This document shows positions 9,921 to 18,212 of a stretch of 64,000 nucleotides of DNA, piece by piece; positions within the stretch are counted from its first letter, which is position 1; the number at the start of each line of letters is the position of its first letter. The translations under genes and the position numbers were made by a program. The notes under the pieces are model-generated. The model was not told the DNA's origin. It did not search any database and worked only from the letters and a program-made list of their open reading frames with translations. Origin of the DNA: Pseudomonas chlororaphis (GTDB taxonomy: Bacteria; Pseudomonadota; Gammaproteobacteria; Pseudomonadales; Pseudomonadaceae); NCBI GenBank assembly GCA_001023535.1, contig CP011020.1, positions 1,271,001 to 1,335,000 on the forward strand. The letters are read 5' to 3'.

Positions 9921-11342
9921 TCAGTTGTTGCGGATCTTCTCCACAATCGCCGTCGTCGAGCTGTTCTCCACCAGCCCCAACACTTTCACAGTGCCGCCGT
10001 AGGCCGCGACGATGTCCGCACCCACGACCTGGTCGATCCCGTAGTCACCGCCCTTGACCAGCACATCCGGCTTGACCTGGCGCAGCAGGTTTTCCGGCGT
10101 GCTTTCGCTGAAGCTGATTACCCAGTCCACCGCCCCCAGCCCGGCCAGGACCGCCATGCGCCGGTCGACGCTGTTGATCGGCCGGCCCGGGCCCTTGAGA
10201 CGGCTCACGGAGGCATCGTCATTGACCGCGACGATCAGACGATCGCCCTGGGCCCTGGCCTGTTCCAGGTAGGTCACATGGCCCGCGTGAAGAATGTCGA
10301 AGCAGCCATTGGTGAAGACGATTCTCTCGTTATGGGCTCGGGCATCGTCAACCGCCAGCAGCAGTTGCTCCAGGCCCAGCACACCGCGCTCGGAGCCTTC
10401 TTCGCGCTGGATGGCACGCCGCAATTCCGGGGCGCTGATGGCCGCCGTGCCCAGCTTGCCGACCACGATCCCCGCCGCCAGGTTCGCCAGGGCCACCGCA
10501 TGGGGCAGTTCCTCACCCGCGGCGATGGCCGCCGCCAGGGTGGAGATCACGGTGTCGCCGGCGCCCGTCACGTCGAACACTTCGCGGGCCCGGGCCGGCA
10601 GGTGCAACGCCGGATGATCGGGACGCAGCAGGGTCATGCCGTGCTCGCCACGGGTTACCAGCAAGGCGCCGAGGTCCAGATCCTGCATCAGCTGGGCACC
10701 CTTGCTCACCAACTCGTGCTCATCGACGCAACCGCCGACGATGGTTTCGAACTCGCTGAGGTTCGGCGTGATCAGGCTGGCGCCACGGTAGATGGAGAAA
10801 TCCTTGCCCTTGGGGTCGGCCAGGACCGGAATGCCACGGGCACGGGCGGCCTGGATCAGCACCTGGTGGTTTTTCAACGCACCCTTGCCGTAGTCGGACA
10901 ACACCAGCACCTTGACCCCATCGAGCAGGCTCTCGACTTCCCCGCCGAGGGCCAGGGGATCGGTGGAAAACGGTTCTTCGAAGTCGATGCGCAGCAGTTG
11001 CTGGTGACGGCTCATGACCCGCAGCTTGACGATGGTCGGCTGGTGCGCAATGCGCTGGAAGGTCGCCCGCACGCCCGCGCCCTTGAGGCTGTTGGTCAGG
11101 CTGTCGGCGGCCTCATCGTCGCCGGTCACGCCCACCAGTGAAGCCGGTGCGCCCAGCGCGGCGATGTTCAGGGCAACGTTGGCGGCACCACCGGGGCGGT
11201 CCTCGATGTTCTCGACCTTCACCACCGGTACCGGTGCCTCGGGGGAAATCCGTGAGGTACCGCCATGCCAGTAGCGGTCGAGCATGACATCGCCGACCAC
11301 CAATACAGGGGCTTGATCGAATCGCGGCATGGACAACTTCAT
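9921..11342 (-). CDS. hldE: Bifunctional heptose-7-phosphate kinase / heptose-1-phosphate adenylyltransferase
   Basis: HldE makes the ADP-heptose precursor for LPS inner core: the N-terminal domain phosphorylates D-glycero-D-manno-heptose 7-phosphate at O1, and the C-terminal domain transfers AMP to the product. The protein is 473 aa, full length. The ribokinase-type domain (about 1-320) has VTGAGDT, and the cytidylyltransferase-like domain starts near residue 344 with TNGCFDILHAGHV (HxGH motif). It lies downstream of cysC by 144 nt on the same strand. The heptose it activates is used by waaC and waaF in this window. Confidence 0.97.
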   Translation of the reverse strand: MKLSMPRFDQAPVLVVGDVMLDRYWHGGTSRISPEAPVPVVKVENIEDRPGGAANVALNIAALGAPASLVGVTGDDEAADSLTNSLKGAGVRATFQRIAHQPTIVKLRVMSRHQQLLRIDFEEPFSTDPLALGGEVESLLDGVKVLVLSDYGKGALKNHQVLIQAARARGIPVLADPKGKDFSIYRGASLITPNLSEFETIVGGCVDEHELVSKGAQLMQDLDLGALLVTRGEHGMTLLRPDHPALHLPARAREVFDVTGAGDTVISTLAAAIAAGEELPHAVALANLAAGIVVGKLGTAAISAPELRRAIQREEGSERGVLGLEQLLLAVDDARAHNERIVFTNGCFDILHAGHVTYLEQARAQGDRLIVAVNDDASVSRLKGPGRPINSVDRRMAVLAGLGAVDWVISFSESTPENLLRQVKPDVLVKGGDYGIDQVVGADIVAAYGGTVKVLGLVENSSTTAIVEKIRNN

Positions 11343-11486
11343 GGAGATCCCACATACAAAATGAACAGGGGCGCGATATTAGCACAGGGTTGGTGAAGGC
11401 TGATTCATGGCTGTGTGCCACTACTTTCACTCGTCGATGCGCGCCCCCATTCGGAGGCGCGACGCGATGCAAGTTTGCCCGCCCGA

Positions 11487-12089
11487 TCAGCGTTGCAGCA
11501 ACGCCGACAACCGCTCGCAGGCCTGGGCCAACGCCGTTTCACTGGTGTCGATCTGGCAGTCCGGGGCGAGCGGAGCTTCGTAGGGACTGTCGAGCCCGGT
11601 GAAGTTCTTGATTCGCCCGGCGCGGGCTTCGCGGTACAAGCCCTTGGGGTCGCGCTGGGCACAGACGTCCAGGGGGGTGCTGACGTAGACCTCCACGAAG
11701 GTGCCTTCCGGGAACAACTGCCGGGCCGTCTCGCGGTCGGCGCGAAACGGGGAGATCGCCGCGACGATGACGATCAGGCCGGCATCCACCATCAACCGCG
11801 CCACCTCGCCGATGCGCCGGATGTTTTCCTTGCGTGACTCGGCATCCATGCCCAGGCCTCGACACAACCCTTGACGCAGGTTGTCGCCATCGAGCAGGGC
11901 CGTGTGCAGGCCCTGCCGGTTGAGCTGTACCTCCAAGGCATTGGCCAGCGTCGACTTGCCCGCCCCGGACAGCCCGGTCAGCCAGATGCAGCGTGGACGC
12001 TGGGCCTTGATCGCGGCCCGATCCTGGGGCGTGAGCGCCGGCGCGCAAGGACGTATCTGCGCCTGCAATACCTTTGACGTTTCATTCAT
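11487..12089 (-). CDS. cysC: Adenylyl-sulfate (APS) kinase
   Basis: CysC phosphorylates APS to PAPS, the universal sulfuryl donor. It is 200 aa. Walker A is GLSGAGKST, followed by LLDGDNLRQGLCRGLGM, the RKENIRRIGEVA helix and the family segment DPKGLYREARAGRIKNFTGLDSPYE. The ATG at 12089 is chosen (MNETSKVLQ); the gene overlaps the end of the sulfotransferase gene by 8 nt. Pseudomonads usually make PAPS with a CysN-CysC fusion encoded elsewhere, so a stand-alone copy coupled to a sulfotransferase inside the LPS locus looks dedicated to glycan sulfation. It has no counterpart between hldE and msbA in PAO1. Confidence 0.93.
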   Translation of the reverse strand: MNETSKVLQAQIRPCAPALTPQDRAAIKAQRPRCIWLTGLSGAGKSTLANALEVQLNRQGLHTALLDGDNLRQGLCRGLGMDAESRKENIRRIGEVARLMVDAGLIVIVAAISPFRADRETARQLFPEGTFVEVYVSTPLDVCAQRDPKGLYREARAGRIKNFTGLDSPYEAPLAPDCQIDTSETALAQACERLSALLQR

Positions 12090-12798
12090 AGCCGAGCATC
12101 TCATAGTCACGTTGGTACACCCGCCGCACCAGGCGGCGCGTGCGTACCGAGCACAGGTCCCGTACCGGCACCGCGGCGCGCTGCTGCGAGCGGTTCACAT
12201 GGGGCAAGGTCGCACGGCCGCCGAGACGTTCGTATAGCTGGCGATAATCGCGCCCCAGGTGTTCCTGATAACCGATGAAATCCATCGCCAGATGGCCGAG
12301 GGAGTCGGTGAGAAAATCCGTCTGGGCAGCGAAATGCAGTTGCCGGGTGATGTTTTCCGGGTGCAGCCAGCGGGCGACGAAGTCATCGAAATCGCGGTAA
12401 TGCCTCACCATTGCCTGCGCCGCGTGATCGCGTTGCCCCAGCGTATTGCCCCGCAGGAAAGCATAGGCTGAATATGCCCGCTCCAGCGGATCACGCACAA
12501 AAGCGAATTTGAAGCTGTCGGCGTACTGCCGCGCAAACTGTTGCTCGTACCAGTACAACGGCAGGTGTCCGGGGGTATAGCCTTCGAACAAGCCGGCGCA
12601 AACACTACTGCCGGCGCATTTTGGCACATGGATGAACAGGCAGGCGCGCTCGGCGAAGATTTCGGGGAAATGGCAGTTGGCCGACATCGACTTGTTCACG
12701 ACCTGGCGGTCGACCACCGACAGGCGCCCCAACAGAAAGGACCGCTGCGCCTTGGGCAGCAGCTTCCAGAGATAGCGTTGCAGCATTCGGATACCCAC
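12082..12798 (-). CDS. Sulfotransferase family 2 (PAPS-dependent carbohydrate sulfotransferase-like)
   Basis: This 238-aa protein has both PAPS-binding signatures of carbohydrate sulfotransferases: the 5'-phosphosulfate loop FIHVPKCAGSS near residue 55 and the 3'-phosphate site FVRDPLERAYSAY near residue 100. No signal peptide is seen; two ATGs are possible (MGIRMLQ). It is translationally coupled to cysC, which would supply its donor, and sits between hldE and msbA, so the acceptor is probably an LPS core or other envelope sugar. The acceptor is inferred from context only. Confidence 0.85.
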   Translation of the reverse strand: MGIRMLQRYLWKLLPKAQRSFLLGRLSVVDRQVVNKSMSANCHFPEIFAERACLFIHVPKCAGSSVCAGLFEGYTPGHLPLYWYEQQFARQYADSFKFAFVRDPLERAYSAYAFLRGNTLGQRDHAAQAMVRHYRDFDDFVARWLHPENITRQLHFAAQTDFLTDSLGHLAMDFIGYQEHLGRDYRQLYERLGGRATLPHVNRSQQRAAVPVRDLCSVRTRRLVRRVYQRDYEMLGYE

Positions 12799-12996
12799 GC
12801 GAGAAGGATGGCCCCCTCGATCGCTGAAGTGCGTTCAGGAAAGTTCTGTGGGCAAAACCTTACCAAGCGCGGGTCGCCGTTTTATGGTGGTTTGGTCAAG
12901 CCTGGTAACGGCTTCGATACAAACCCGAGGGGACAAGCCCGCCCTTACACCGTGGGCCGGTGCCAACCGACATCGGCACCGGGGCGGGCCTGAGGG

Positions 12997-14802
12997 TCAG
13001 GCAATATTATGGGCTGGCGCATCCAGCCCCATGGCGTGAAGACGCGCGTAGTAGCCGTTCTGGGCCAGCAGTTCGCCGTGGGTGCCGCGCTCGACAATGC
13101 GGCCCTGGTCCATCACCAGGATCATGTCGGCCTTCTCGATGGTCGACAGCCGGTGCGCGATGACCAGGGTCGTACGGCCTTTCATGACCTGGTCCAGCGC
13201 GGCCTGGATATGCCGCTCGGACTCGGTATCCAGCGCCGACGTCGCCTCGTCGAGAATCAGCAGCGGCGCATTCTTGAGCAGGGCCCGGGCAATCGCCAGG
13301 CGCTGGCGCTGGCCGCCCGACAGCAGCACGCCGTTTTCACCCACTTCGGTGTCCAGGCCATTGGGCAACTGGGCGATGAAGTCCATCGCATAAGCATCCT
13401 CGGCGGCTTTTTCAATGTCCGCCCGGGGCGCTCCCGCCAGGTCGCCGTAGGCGATGTTGTTGGCCACCGTGTCGTTGAACAGCGTGACATGCTGGGTCAC
13501 CTGGGCGACGTGCCGACGCAGGTTGCGCAGGCGATAGTCTTCGATCTCCACGTCGTCGAGCAGGATCTGGCCGACCTCGTGGTGGTAGAAACGCGGGATC
13601 AGGCTCGCCAGGGTCGACTTGCCGCTGCCCGAACGGCCCACCAGCGCAATCATCTGCCCAGGGGCGGCAGTGAAGCTGATGTCCTTGAGCACCTCACGGT
13701 CGGCACCGGGGTAGGTGAAGCTCAGGTTGCGCACGTCCAGGCGACCGCTGACACGCTCCTGCTCGACCGTACCGGAATCGATTTCCGGCTCGACGTCCAG
13801 TTGCTCGAAGATGCTCTCGGCACCGGCCACGCCTTTCTGGATGGTGGAGCTGACTTCCGAGAGCTGGCGAATCGGCTTGGGCAGCAGGCCGGCGGCGGTG
13901 ATGTAGGCCACCAGGTCACCGGCCGTGGCGTCGCCGCGCAGGAACAGCACCAGGAACATCAGCGCCGCCATGGCGGTGTAGATCACCAGTTGCAGCATCG
14001 GCGTATAGACCGCGCCGGTGCGGGTCATGCGCAACTGCTTATCGGTATTGCCCTGGCTGGCACGGGCAAAGCGTTCTTGCTCGTAGGCCTCGCCACCGAA
14101 GCTGCGCACCACGCGATAGCCCTGGATGGTCTCGGACGCGACATGGGTCACGTCGCCCATGGCCACCTGGATCTTCTTGCTTTGCTTGCGAAACTTCTTG
14201 CTGGTGCTGCTGACCATGACCGCGATCAGCGGCAGGATCGCCAGCATCACCAGCGTCAGTTTCCAGTTCATCCACACGAGGTACATGAAGAGAAACACCA
14301 CGGTGAGGCCTTCACGAATCACCACCTTGATGGCGTCGGTGGCGGCCCCGGTGACCATCGTCACGTTGAACGTGATGCGGGAAATCAGGTGCCCGGAGTT
14401 ATGGGTGTCGAAATAGCGGTTGGGCAACACCAGCAACTTGTTGAACAACTCGACCCGCAAGTCGTGGACCAGCCCCAGGGACACCCTGGCCAGGTAGTAG
14501 TTGCCCAGGAACGACCCCAGGCCCTGCCACGCCGCGATCAGGATGATCAGCAGCGGCACCGCCATCAACAGTTTCAGGTCCTTGAGGTAGGGCACGTTAG
14601 GGAAGAGCACCGCATCGGGGTTGCTCAAGCCGTCGACGAAATATTTGAGGATCCCGGCCAGCATGGGCTGGGTGGAAGCAAATATCACGAAACCCACGAT
14701 ACTCAGCAGGAAAATGCCCGCGTAGGGTTTGACGTATCCCAGCAGCCGAAAATAGATCTTCAGGCTGGAATCCTGTTCCGCTTTGGGCGGTGCGTCACTC
14801 AT
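12997..14802 (-). CDS. msbA: Lipid A-core ABC flippase MsbA
   Basis: MsbA flips lipid A-core across the inner membrane. At about 601 aa it is a half-transporter with six membrane helices in residues 1-320 and one ATPase domain. Walker A GRSGSGKST is near residue 389, the signature LSGGQRQRLAIAR near 495 and Walker B LLILDEATSALD near 515. The start is set at the ATG at 14802 (MSDAPPKAEQ); an in-frame GTG at 14814 would add four residues. It follows waaL on the same strand, so flipping and ligation genes are paired. The 198-nt gap to the sulfotransferase may hold a promoter. Confidence 0.96.
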   Translation of the reverse strand: MSDAPPKAEQDSSLKIYFRLLGYVKPYAGIFLLSIVGFVIFASTQPMLAGILKYFVDGLSNPDAVLFPNVPYLKDLKLLMAVPLLIILIAAWQGLGSFLGNYYLARVSLGLVHDLRVELFNKLLVLPNRYFDTHNSGHLISRITFNVTMVTGAATDAIKVVIREGLTVVFLFMYLVWMNWKLTLVMLAILPLIAVMVSSTSKKFRKQSKKIQVAMGDVTHVASETIQGYRVVRSFGGEAYEQERFARASQGNTDKQLRMTRTGAVYTPMLQLVIYTAMAALMFLVLFLRGDATAGDLVAYITAAGLLPKPIRQLSEVSSTIQKGVAGAESIFEQLDVEPEIDSGTVEQERVSGRLDVRNLSFTYPGADREVLKDISFTAAPGQMIALVGRSGSGKSTLASLIPRFYHHEVGQILLDDVEIEDYRLRNLRRHVAQVTQHVTLFNDTVANNIAYGDLAGAPRADIEKAAEDAYAMDFIAQLPNGLDTEVGENGVLLSGGQRQRLAIARALLKNAPLLILDEATSALDTESERHIQAALDQVMKGRTTLVIAHRLSTIEKADMILVMDQGRIVERGTHGELLAQNGYYARLHAMGLDAPAHNIA

Positions 14803-14817
14803 CGTCGAGCTCACTGG

Positions 14818-15990
14818 TTAGGAAGAACGCGGAATTTTATCACAGCCGCCGGACTTGGCCCGCGCCCAGGTCAAAACGCCGGCCAGGCCGATCGGCAGCC
14901 AGCTGATGAACCATTCGGCGCGTGGCGTTCCGGTGAGGCTCGAGGCATCGAATTGCATCGCCAGGAACGAGAACACCCACATGCCAAGCACGCCCCGGCC
15001 CAGCAGGCTGTCCCGGGTTCGCCAGGCTTCACGCAGCACGGCGAACCAGACGATGCACCACAACAGCAGCCCAGGCAAACCGAGCAGGATGGCGATATGA
15101 CTGAACAGGTTATGGGCGTGATCGAATGTCATGCCGTTGCTGAGCACCCGGTAGTCCGCCCCCGCTCCCAGCCCACCCCATGGGTGTTCAGCGATCATGT
15201 GCAGGCTCGACATGAAGATCTCGGGCCGATAGGAAGCGCCGCGCGCCATCACCAGCGGCTCGAGCAGCCAGAAGGTGAACATTGCCAGCACCAGGGTTGC
15301 CGCCGCGATCACCCGGGCGCGCTGGTCACGGCAGTAGATCGGCATGGCCAGGACGCTGAGCAGCAACGCCAGCGCCGCACCACGGCTCTGGCTCATCACC
15401 ACGAACACCCCGAGCAAAGCCAGGGCCACCGCCCACAGCACCTGCAGCCCGATACGCCGAGGCACCCAGTGGAGCATCCAGACTGCCGTCAAACCGATCA
15501 CGTAGCCGCCCAGGATCGGATGGGACAACTCCCCCAACCCTTCCAGACGGGTATTCCATGGATTGTGCTTGATACCGTAGAACTGGACGATGGCCATCAA
15601 GGCCGTCAGCGCAAGCCCCACGCCCCCCCATTGCATCAGGCGCATCACTCGCTCAGGCCGGCCATCGGCAAGAATCGGGAAGAACAACAGGAACACCAGG
15701 ATATAGAGCAACCGTTTGACTTCCCGCACCGGCTCCGCCGCCTCGGACCAGGCCAGGCTGATCAACGCCCAGGCCATCAATCCCAGCAATGCCGTGTACA
15801 TCAGGCGCTGCGCGCGCCACACCTCCAACAACCGGTGACGGGCCGGCCAGGCGAAGACGATCGCCGGCAACCAGACGAACGCAACCAACCCCTGTTGATA
15901 GACTTTATTGGTCGGTGCCAGGGCTATCGCCAGCAAAAACCATAACAAGCCAAGGGCCAGCCATCCCTGAGCCCAACGTGTTGTGTGCAT
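14818..15990 (-). CDS. waaL: O-antigen ligase (WaaL / Wzy_C family)
   Basis: This polytopic inner-membrane enzyme joins undecaprenyl-linked O-antigen to lipid A-core in the periplasm. It is 390 aa with about ten hydrophobic segments. The large periplasmic loop carries SQSRGA and the FDHAHNLF motif with the histidine typical of WaaL. GGAGCG precedes the ATG. Its stop is 15 nt before the msbA ATG chosen here. Position beside msbA matches PAO1. Wzy polymerases share the fold, but no other O-antigen polymerisation gene is nearby, which favours ligase. Confidence 0.88.
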   Translation of the reverse strand: MHTTRWAQGWLALGLLWFLLAIALAPTNKVYQQGLVAFVWLPAIVFAWPARHRLLEVWRAQRLMYTALLGLMAWALISLAWSEAAEPVREVKRLLYILVFLLFFPILADGRPERVMRLMQWGGVGLALTALMAIVQFYGIKHNPWNTRLEGLGELSHPILGGYVIGLTAVWMLHWVPRRIGLQVLWAVALALLGVFVVMSQSRGAALALLLSVLAMPIYCRDQRARVIAAATLVLAMFTFWLLEPLVMARGASYRPEIFMSSLHMIAEHPWGGLGAGADYRVLSNGMTFDHAHNLFSHIAILLGLPGLLLWCIVWFAVLREAWRTRDSLLGRGVLGMWVFSFLAMQFDASSLTGTPRAEWFISWLPIGLAGVLTWARAKSGGCDKIPRSS

Positions 15991-16097
15991 CTATCGCTCC
16001 TAAACGGTCCGCCGGCCAAACCGGCATGGTTAAAACGTGAACTTTTGGGCATCATGGCCCGCCACGGCACCGGTTCTATCAACAAGGTTTCCCTACG

Positions 16098-16703
16098 ATG
16101 CAATCCTCACGGCTTCCCCAAGCCGCTTTGAATCAATTGATTGAAGGCGCCAGCATTCTGGAGGCCGACAGCTACGGCCCAAAAGTCTATCTGCTGCAGG
16201 ATGGGAATATTCTCAAATTGTTCCGCCGCAAGCGGCTTTTTTCTTCGGCTCTTTTACGGCCGTATTCAACGCGATTCATCAATAACGCCGTGCGCCTGCA
16301 AAAACTCGGCGTGCCGACACTCCAGGTTCTGGCCTCCTACACTCTGGACAAGCCCGGCATGACGGCCGTGCTGTACCGACCCTTGCCGGGCAAAACCCTG
16401 CGGCAATTGTCGAACCAGGAAAATTTCAACTGGCAACAAGCGCTGCCGGCGCTGGTCGAGTTGATCCGCCGCCTGCACACCAGTGGCATCTACTTTCGCT
16501 CGCTGCACCTGGGCAACATCGTCGTGACGCCTGAAAACGAATGGGGATTGATCGACGTGGCTGACATGCGCTTCCTGCGCTCGCCGTTGCCTCGCTACCT
16601 GGCGCGGCGCAACTTGCAGCATTTCGCGCGTTATATTGCCCGAGAGAACCTGAACGGGAGCTTTCCAATGCAGGCATTGGAAAACGCCCTATTGGCCGCC
16701 TGA
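16098..16703 (+). CDS. Kinase-like protein of the LPS locus (toluene tolerance type), catalytic Asp replaced
   Basis: A 201-aa protein resembling the lipopolysaccharide kinase / RIO-like fold. The N-lobe has VYLLQDGNILKLFRRK with a candidate ATP-binding lysine. The catalytic-loop region reads FRSLHLGN (133-140), aligning with the usual HGDLHxxN, so His, Gly and the catalytic Asp are replaced, with Ser at 135. The metal-binding LIDVADM (Asp153) is kept. It is divergent from waaL and overlaps the following glycosyltransferase gene tail to tail by 15 nt. PAO1 has a comparable gene near waaL. It may be an inactive or non-standard kinase acting on or sensing core LPS. Confidence 0.8.
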   Translation: MQSSRLPQAALNQLIEGASILEADSYGPKVYLLQDGNILKLFRRKRLFSSALLRPYSTRFINNAVRLQKLGVPTLQVLASYTLDKPGMTAVLYRPLPGKTLRQLSNQENFNWQQALPALVELIRRLHTSGIYFRSLHLGNIVVTPENEWGLIDVADMRFLRSPLPRYLARRNLQHFARYIARENLNGSFPMQALENALLAA

Positions 16704-17795
16704 GATCAATTGCCGGGCCGTCTGGCTGAAACTCAGCCAGGCCTCCTCTGGCGCCAGGGCCTGGTATTGGGCCGCCGCGACCTTATCGACCGGAACCTGC
16801 GCAGCCCGGGTGATCGCCTCGCTCCACCCGCCCTCGTCGTTGATCGGCGCATACCAGCCGGTGTCGCCCAACTGCTCCCGGAAAACAGCCAGTTCGCTGG
16901 CCAAAACCGGCGTGCCGGCCAGCACCGCCTCCTGGAGAATCAGACCGAGGCCCTCGTCCAGGGACGGGATCAGCACCCAATCAAAGGCCTTGTAGAGCCT
17001 GGCGACGTCTTCCAGATGCCCGGTCAGCAAGACCTTGCCAGCCAGGTCCGGCTGGGCCATCCGCGCTTGTAGCGCAGGGCGCCGGGGACCTTCGCCAACG
17101 ATGACCAGGCGCCAGTCCGGATGGTCGGCCGCCGCCCGGCCAAAGGCCTCGAGCAGGCTGGCGAACCCTTTGTTGCTCACCAACCGCCCCACCGCACCGA
17201 ACACCCGCCCTCCGGTGCCAGGCAACCCCAGCCGAGCACGTGCCTCTTCGCGCGACAGGAGCGCGGACCGGAAGGCCGCCGGGTCGAAGGCGCTGCGCAG
17301 CGCCGTCACCGGGATGCCCAACGTTTGCTGGAGCGACGTTGCCAGGGTCTCGGAGACCGCCGCCAGGGTCAGGCGCGAAACCGGGAACCCGCGCAGCAGC
17401 TCCCGGGCCGCGATGCTCAGGCGCGTCGCACCGTGGAAGATCACCACCACACGGATCTGCGGCATGTCCTTGAGAACCGGCAACAGCGCCCGGGCCACGC
17501 CCACCCCGTCGAGCAACACCACCCGGGCATCGCTGTCGAGCAATGCCTGGCGGAAACGGCTGTGCATCAGGGGTTTGAACAGGCGCCAGATATGGCGGCC
17601 CTTGAGCCGCGCAGAGGTCAGCCTCCATTCACGCGCCGGGCCGACGTCGACCTGGCAGGCCGCTGCCGACCCCTGCAAGAGCCAGGTCTTGACAGGCATC
17701 GCCGGCTCCATTCGCGAAAGGATCTGATGATGAACCTTGTGTACCGAAGCGAACGGCGCGCCGCCCGCCCACATGACATTGATAATGCTCATCAA
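16689..17795 (-). CDS. Glycosyltransferase, GT4-like
   Basis: A 368-aa GT-B fold glycosyltransferase. The C-terminal domain starts near residue 190 with VFGAVGRLVSNKGF, and the nucleotide-sugar site is SLDEGLGLILQEAVLAGTPVLAS, a variant of the EX7E motif. It is probably cytoplasmic and adds a core or O-chain sugar. Two adjacent ATGs start the frame (MMSIINV). It is isolated by a 417-nt upstream interval and overlaps the kinase-like gene at its 3' end. It is not the GT2-type WapR found near this place in PAO1, so the core made here probably differs in its outer part. Confidence 0.88.
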   Translation of the reverse strand: MMSIINVMWAGGAPFASVHKVHHQILSRMEPAMPVKTWLLQGSAAACQVDVGPAREWRLTSARLKGRHIWRLFKPLMHSRFRQALLDSDARVVLLDGVGVARALLPVLKDMPQIRVVVIFHGATRLSIAARELLRGFPVSRLTLAAVSETLATSLQQTLGIPVTALRSAFDPAAFRSALLSREEARARLGLPGTGGRVFGAVGRLVSNKGFASLLEAFGRAAADHPDWRLVIVGEGPRRPALQARMAQPDLAGKVLLTGHLEDVARLYKAFDWVLIPSLDEGLGLILQEAVLAGTPVLASELAVFREQLGDTGWYAPINDEGGWSEAITRAAQVPVDKVAAAQYQALAPEEAWLSFSQTARQLISGGQ

Positions 17796-17840
17796 GCCGG
17801 AAACCCTTTATCACGGACCGGTATTCGAGCTTTGCAGCGT

Positions 17841-17948
17841 TCAGTAATTGATAAGCCAGCCAATGCAGACTCCGAGCAAGAGAACCAGGGACAGCTTGAC
17901 TTGCTCGCGGCGCTGGCGATGTGCCTTGCATTGACGCTCCGCGGGCAC
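17841..17948 (-). CDS. Possible 35-aa membrane microprotein in a 417-nt intergenic gap
   Basis: The interval 17796-18212 has no convincing full-length gene. A 35-codon frame with a GTG start ends in a basic segment (KAHRQRREQVK) followed by one hydrophobic helix (LSLVLLLGVCIGWLINY), a positive-inside single-span layout. There is no good ribosome-binding site before the GTG, and other overlapping frames are open, so this is only a candidate. The rest of the gap shows nothing I can name. Confidence 0.25.
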   Translation of the reverse strand: MPAERQCKAHRQRREQVKLSLVLLLGVCIGWLINY

Positions 17949-18212
17949 TCCACGTGAACCCCGAATCCGGTGTGTAAAACAGCATCCCCTTCCAGCATGA
18001 CCGCCGTCAAGTTCGGCTGCACATAGCGAAGTGGGCAGGCTTTTCGCCGACGAAGCCGGCAAAGGGGGCGCAACGCCGATCTTCCTTCCACCGCAGGTCC
18101 CGGCTGAAGAACAAGCCCGGCCATTGGAGCTGGCCGCAGATCGGCGAACAGCGAGACAAGCCGCCCATGGCTGGACGAGCGGGCCCCGAACCGGATGACA
18201 GAACGGGCACCC

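Noticed and set aside
11438..11462. Imperfect GC-rich hairpin between cysC and hldE considered as a terminator.
   Set aside because: It has one mismatch in a nine-base stem and no T-run, and the genes are close and functionally compatible with co-transcription.
17796..18212. Longer overlapping minus-strand frames (up to 110 codons) in this gap considered as a gene or pseudogene.
   Set aside because: They have no family-like sequence, poor start sites and several competing frames. Only the 35-codon frame with a membrane helix seemed worth recording.
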